Assembly: GCA_002382025.1 (NCBI GenBank)
Contig: DFZB01000019.1
Location: 1 to 8,587, forward strand
Source: Patescibacteria group bacterium UBA4067
Lineage (GTDB): Bacteria; Patescibacteriota; Minisyncoccia; Minisyncoccales; Minisyncoccaceae
DNA length: 8,587 bases
Direction of reading: 5' to 3'
Part shown: piece after piece, positions 5,585 to 8,587 of the stretch
How the letters are laid out: each line of letters opens with the position of its first letter
How positions within the stretch are numbered: the first letter of the stretch is position 1
Notes under the pieces: model-generated
What the model saw: only the letters and a program-made list of their open reading frames with translations
The model's database searches: none
What the model was told of the DNA's origin: nothing
Made by a program: the position numbers and the translations under genes

Positions 5585-6705
5585 TTTGTTAAAAAATCTA
5601 ATAAATATTTAGCAATAATATCAGCTGCATAAGGTTTTGAAAAACTTTCTGCACCTTTTTTCATTTCTTCAAGGCGATTAAATTCAAAAATATCATTTAT
5701 TCTTTTTAAGAAAAAATTAGGAGATAAATTGTTTTCTTCTAAAACAATGCAAGCATTATATTTAGCATAAGTATAAGCATTTTTAGATTGATGATTTTGA
5801 GCTGCTTCTGGTAAAGGAATTAATATACTTGGTTTTTTAAGCATGGCTAGTTCAAAAATAATACCTGATCCAGCCCTTGAAACAACACAATCAGCAGCAG
5901 CATAAGCATGCCTTAATTCCTCTTCTTTTAAAAACGGCAAAACATGATAATTTTGCTTTACTGGTTCTGGGGTTAGAACATTTAATTCTTTTTTTATTCT
6001 TTCTAAATCATTAAAACCTGTTTGATGAATAACTTCATAACTTTTAAGCAACTGGGGCAATATTTCTAATATTAAATCATTTATCCTTTGGCTTCCTTGA
6101 GACCCTCCTAATATTAATATTAATGGTTTTTCTTCTCTAAGATTAAATATTGCCTTAGCTCTTTCTTTACTACCATTCATTAAAAAGTCCCTTGTTGGAT
6201 TTCCCACCTTTAACATTTTATTTACTGGAAAATACTCAACATCTTTTACTGGAAAAGAAACAAAAATTTCTTTACTAAATTTTGCTAATAATTTATTAGC
6301 CATTCCAGGAGAAACATCTGATTCATGAAGATATATTGGCACTCCTAAAATCCAACCCGCAACAACAACAGGAATGGATCCATAACCACCCTTACTGAAA
6401 ATAAGGTCTGGGGAAAGAGTAAAAATTAAATAAAAAGATTGGATTATGCCCAAAGGAATCCTAAAAAATAAATCAATAATATTCTTAAAAAAATCAGGTA
6501 TAGAAAAATACCTTCTAATTTTTCCCGATAAAATATAATAAGCAGAGATATCTTCTTTTTCAAAAGCTTCTCTTGAATAATCATCTTTTGGTCCAACATA
6601 TAAATATTCTAAACCAAAAGGCCCTATTTTTTTTAATGCCCTAGCAATAGCAATAATAGGAAAAATATGACCGCCAGTACCTCCGCCTGTAAAAATAATC
6701 TTCAT
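5581..6705 (-). CDS. murG: UDP-GlcNAc:lipid I N-acetylglucosaminyltransferase MurG
   Basis: MurG adds GlcNAc from UDP-GlcNAc to undecaprenyl-PP-MurNAc-pentapeptide (lipid I), making lipid II on the inner face of the membrane. The 374-residue product has the GT-B two-domain plan: the N-terminal Gly-rich loop GGGTGGHIFP (7-16) with His13, the HESDVSPGMANKLL acceptor-side segment, the second-domain loop LGGSQGSQRIND, and the UDP-GlcNAc site SRAGSGIIFELAMLKKP followed by IPLPEAAQNHQSKNA. Length is typical. The ATG at 6705 lies 30 nt after ftsW with no Shine-Dalgarno sequence; the stop overlaps gltX by 4 nt. It follows murD and ftsW as in division/cell-wall clusters of other bacteria, so the cell probably makes its own peptidoglycan. 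Confidence 0.97.
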   Translation of the reverse strand: MKIIFTGGGTGGHIFPIIAIARALKKIGPFGLEYLYVGPKDDYSREAFEKEDISAYYILSGKIRRYFSIPDFFKNIIDLFFRIPLGIIQSFYLIFTLSPDLIFSKGGYGSIPVVVAGWILGVPIYLHESDVSPGMANKLLAKFSKEIFVSFPVKDVEYFPVNKMLKVGNPTRDFLMNGSKERAKAIFNLREEKPLILILGGSQGSQRINDLILEILPQLLKSYEVIHQTGFNDLERIKKELNVLTPEPVKQNYHVLPFLKEEELRHAYAAADCVVSRAGSGIIFELAMLKKPSILIPLPEAAQNHQSKNAYTYAKYNACIVLEENNLSPNFFLKRINDIFEFNRLEEMKKGAESFSKPYAADIIAKYLLDFLTK

Positions 6706-6713
6706 ATGTTTTT

Positions 6714-6742
6714 AATATAGTATTTTTTTGTTTTTTTAACAA
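6714..6742 (-). promoter_or_regulatory. Possible internal promoter before murG
   Basis: On the minus strand TTGTTA (6742-6737) and TATATT (6719-6714) are separated by 17 nt of mostly A. The box overlaps the ftsW stop codon. The -10 ends 8 nt before the murG ATG, so any transcript would be almost leaderless. The spacer is low-complexity and the base composition favours chance hits. Confidence 0.35.
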
Positions 6743-7827
6743 GAGCTATGATTAGAAGATATTTTCAAAAGTATAGAGCAAGCAATTAATTCAAGAACAA
6801 TATGAGTTCCTCCATAGCTTAAAAATGGCAAAGGTGTTCCACTTAATGGTAAAATATTAACCATTGCTCCTATATTAACAAAAGCTTGAATTGGAATCCA
6901 AGAACCAATTCCAATAACTACTAATCGTAAAAAAGTATCTGGTTCTTTTTTAGCAATAGAAAAACAAGTATAGGAAAAAACAAGAAACATAATAACCAAT
7001 AGTGATGCTCCAATAAAGCCTGTTTCTTCAGCGAAAACAGCAAAAATACAATCAGACATTGGCTGAGAAACAAAACCATATTTTTGTTCACTTAAACCAA
7101 GACCAATTCCAAATAATCCTCCGGAACCAATTGAAATCATTGATTGTCGAGACTGATAACCAGCCCCCAAAATATCTGTTTCTGGATTTAGATAAGTTGT
7201 AATTCTTTGCATTCTATATGGAGCAAAAATAATCATCATTAAAAAACCTAGCAAGCTTAAAGACCAAAGTATTATGTTGTATTTAATTTTTGTATTGGCA
7301 GATAAAAATATAATAAAAGAAATAGAAGAAATGATTAAAAGAGTGCTTAAATTATTTTGCACAATTAAGGATATAAATATCAAGGCAACAAAAAAAAGAA
7401 AAGTAATAAAAATATTCCTTTGTTTTAAAGAACTTAATAAGGCTGAAAGATAAATTATTGAACTAAGTTTTAATAATTCCGATGGTTGAAAGCTAAATGG
7501 TCCAATGTCTGCCCATCGTGAGGCTCCCAATTCAGTTCTTCCTATGCCAGGAATTAAAACTAAAAACATTAAAATGTATGAAATTATAAAAACAGGTAGA
7601 GCCATTTTTTTAATATATTTCAAGGGAATCTTAAAATATATTATCAAACCAATAATAATTCCTGGTAAAAAACCATACAACAATTGATGAAATAAATAAT
7701 AAGTGCCACTTCCTGTAATCTTTAAAGAAGCAGGAACAGACACGGTAGCCAAAGCTAAAATTCCTACTAAAACAAATAAAGAAATCAATATTAATAAAAA
7801 TATATCTGGTTTATTTCCCTTTTTCAT
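6736..7827 (-). CDS. ftsW: FtsW, SEDS peptidoglycan glycosyltransferase of the division machinery
   Basis: The 363-residue product has about ten membrane segments and the SEDS-family signatures: GASRWADIGPFSFQPSELLK (101-120), YRMQRITTYLNPE (204-216), GYQSRQSMISIGSGGLFGIG (223-242), and the PLSGTPLPFLSYGG block (327-340). D259 in SQPMSDCIFAVFAEETG matches the Asp of FtsW/RodA essential for polymerising lipid II. FtsW works with a class B penicillin-binding protein at the septum. I prefer FtsW over RodA because it sits between murD and murG, as in division/cell-wall clusters. One unusual feature is the periplasmic motif usually written PDLGT, which here reads NNLST (158-162). The ATG at 7827 overlaps the murD end by 17 nt, with no Shine-Dalgarno sequence. 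The fold and residues fit; the FtsW/RodA split is the less certain part. Confidence 0.95.
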   Translation of the reverse strand: MKKGNKPDIFLLILISLFVLVGILALATVSVPASLKITGSGTYYLFHQLLYGFLPGIIIGLIIYFKIPLKYIKKMALPVFIISYILMFLVLIPGIGRTELGASRWADIGPFSFQPSELLKLSSIIYLSALLSSLKQRNIFITFLFFVALIFISLIVQNNLSTLLIISSISFIIFLSANTKIKYNIILWSLSLLGFLMMIIFAPYRMQRITTYLNPETDILGAGYQSRQSMISIGSGGLFGIGLGLSEQKYGFVSQPMSDCIFAVFAEETGFIGASLLVIMFLVFSYTCFSIAKKEPDTFLRLVVIGIGSWIPIQAFVNIGAMVNILPLSGTPLPFLSYGGTHIVLELIACSILLKISSNHSSC

Positions 7828-8587
7828 GTTCTTTTACGTATTTTTTAAATAAATCTCCCCTTTCTTTAAAGTTTTTAAAAATTCCATAGCTAGGTGAGGC
7901 ATTAGACAATAAACATATTTTATTCTTACTAGTATTTTTAAAACAAAAATCAACTGCTTTTTCCATTGAAGAAACAGAATAATGTTTTATTTTTCTTTTA
8001 ATTAATTTTAATATCTTGTCTCCTGATTCTGGAAAAACAACCAAGTTTTTTACATTACTGTTGGTTATTTTTTCTCCTAATTCTTTAAAATCAATTCCCC
8101 TGTCCTGTCCTCCAATAATTAATGTTTCAACATCATCACCAAGTCTATCTAAAGCATAAATTGTTGATTCAGGAATGGTTGAAATAGAATCGTCATAAAA
8201 ATGAATACTATTATATTTTCCCACGTATTCAAGCCTATGAGGAAGTCCTTTAAAACTCCTTAATGTTTTTAATATCTTATCTAAATCAACATACATTTCA
8301 CAAACTCTAAAAACAGCAATTAAATTATCCTTATGGGTAATATCTAGTAACCAAGGATTATCAATAAAAACGTTATCATAATTAGAAATTGGTATTTTTT
8401 TAGATTTAACGCTTAAACTATTAATTAATTTAAATTTCGGATTAAAAACAAAGAAATCTTTACTTTTTTGATGAATAGCAATATTTGCCTTGGCTTTAAA
8501 ATATTCTTTAAAATTAGAATAATAATCTAAATGCTCTTGATAAATATTAAGAAAAACAGCTATTTGAGGACTAATCTTTAATCCATC
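7811..8587 (-). CDS. murD: UDP-N-acetylmuramoyl-L-alanine--D-glutamate ligase MurD, N-terminal part missing
   Basis: The frame is open from the window edge to the stop at 7811, giving the last 258 residues; an ATG at 8296 lies inside the protein and is not the start. MurD adds D-glutamate to UDP-MurNAc-L-Ala in the cytoplasm using ATP. Visible blocks, numbered from the edge: N14-I-Y-Q-E-H-L-D (central-domain NxxxDHLD motif), A32-K33 (probable carbamylated Lys), T-H-K-D-N-L-I-A-V (the HNxxN region), and the C-terminal domain from FKGLPHRLE (112-120). The usual DSKAT motif reads DDSIST (132-137), so the Lys that I recall binding D-Glu in E. coli MurD (K348) is replaced by Ile; I remember similar motifs in other Patescibacteria. 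The LSNASPSYGIFKNFKERG end matches the MurD C-terminus. It overlaps ftsW by 17 nt. The 5' end and nucleotide-binding loop are outside the window. Confidence 0.93.
   Translation of the reverse strand, partial: DGLKISPQIAVFLNIYQEHLDYYSNFKEYFKAKANIAIHQKSKDFFVFNPKFKLINSLSVKSKKIPISNYDNVFIDNPWLLDITHKDNLIAVFRVCEMYVDLDKILKTLRSFKGLPHRLEYVGKYNSIHFYDDSISTIPESTIYALDRLGDDVETLIIGGQDRGIDFKELGEKITNSNVKNLVVFPESGDKILKLIKRKIKHYSVSSMEKAVDFCFKNTSKNKICLLSNASPSYGIFKNFKERGDLFKKYVKEHEKGK

Noticed and set aside
8294..8296. ATG at 8296 as the start of a short 161-residue protein
   Set aside because: The frame stays open to the window edge and encodes the MurD central domain upstream, including the NxxxEHLD motif, so this Met is internal.
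1..8587. CRISPR array, insertion sequence, phage or toxin-antitoxin genes
   Set aside because: No spaced repeats, terminal inverted repeats, transposase, integrase or recognisable toxin/antitoxin proteins were seen; nearly the whole window is explained by housekeeping genes and tRNAs.

Overview
The window looks like a piece of a small, AT-rich Candidate Phyla Radiation (Patescibacteria) chromosome, most likely Parcubacteria-like. The grounds are the strong A+T bias, very tight gene packing, a division/cell-wall gene block followed by glutamate-tRNA genes, secreted Cys-rich and membrane-anchored proteins of types I remember from Parcubacteria, and a MurD with the DDSIST-type motif I associate with this group. 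TGA serves as a normal stop (murG, gatC), so the UGA-to-Gly code of Gracilibacteria and Absconditabacteria does not apply. The assignment rests on recall, not on a search.

All supported genes are on the minus strand, so the window reads from right to left. From the right edge: murD (5' end missing), ftsW, murG, gltX, a small secreted protein gene, gatC, gatA, a membrane-anchored hypothetical gene and a slipin gene. Neighbours overlap by 4 to 20 nt or are separated by 19 to 30 nt, which suggests one long transcription unit. Two candidate internal promoters lie before murG and gatC. MurD, FtsW and MurG cover successive steps of peptidoglycan synthesis: D-Glu addition, glycan polymerisation at the septum, and lipid II formation. 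GltX with GatC and GatA fits the indirect route to Gln-tRNA(Gln); gatB must lie elsewhere.

Downstream of the slipin, a well-formed promoter (795-822) drives three tRNA genes in the order initiator-like tRNA(CAT), tRNA-Met(CAT), tRNA-Asp(GTC), closed by a terminator hairpin at 499-520. The left edge holds the start of a secreted Cys-rich protein with its own promoter just after that terminator.

I see no mobile element, CRISPR array, integrase, toxin-antitoxin pair or obvious new multi-gene system. The most interesting thread is translation initiation. The CAT tRNA nearest the promoter has initiator marks but lacks the usual three G-C pairs in its anticodon stem. Shine-Dalgarno sequences are almost absent. 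Several -10-like boxes sit so close to start codons that leaderless mRNAs are possible.
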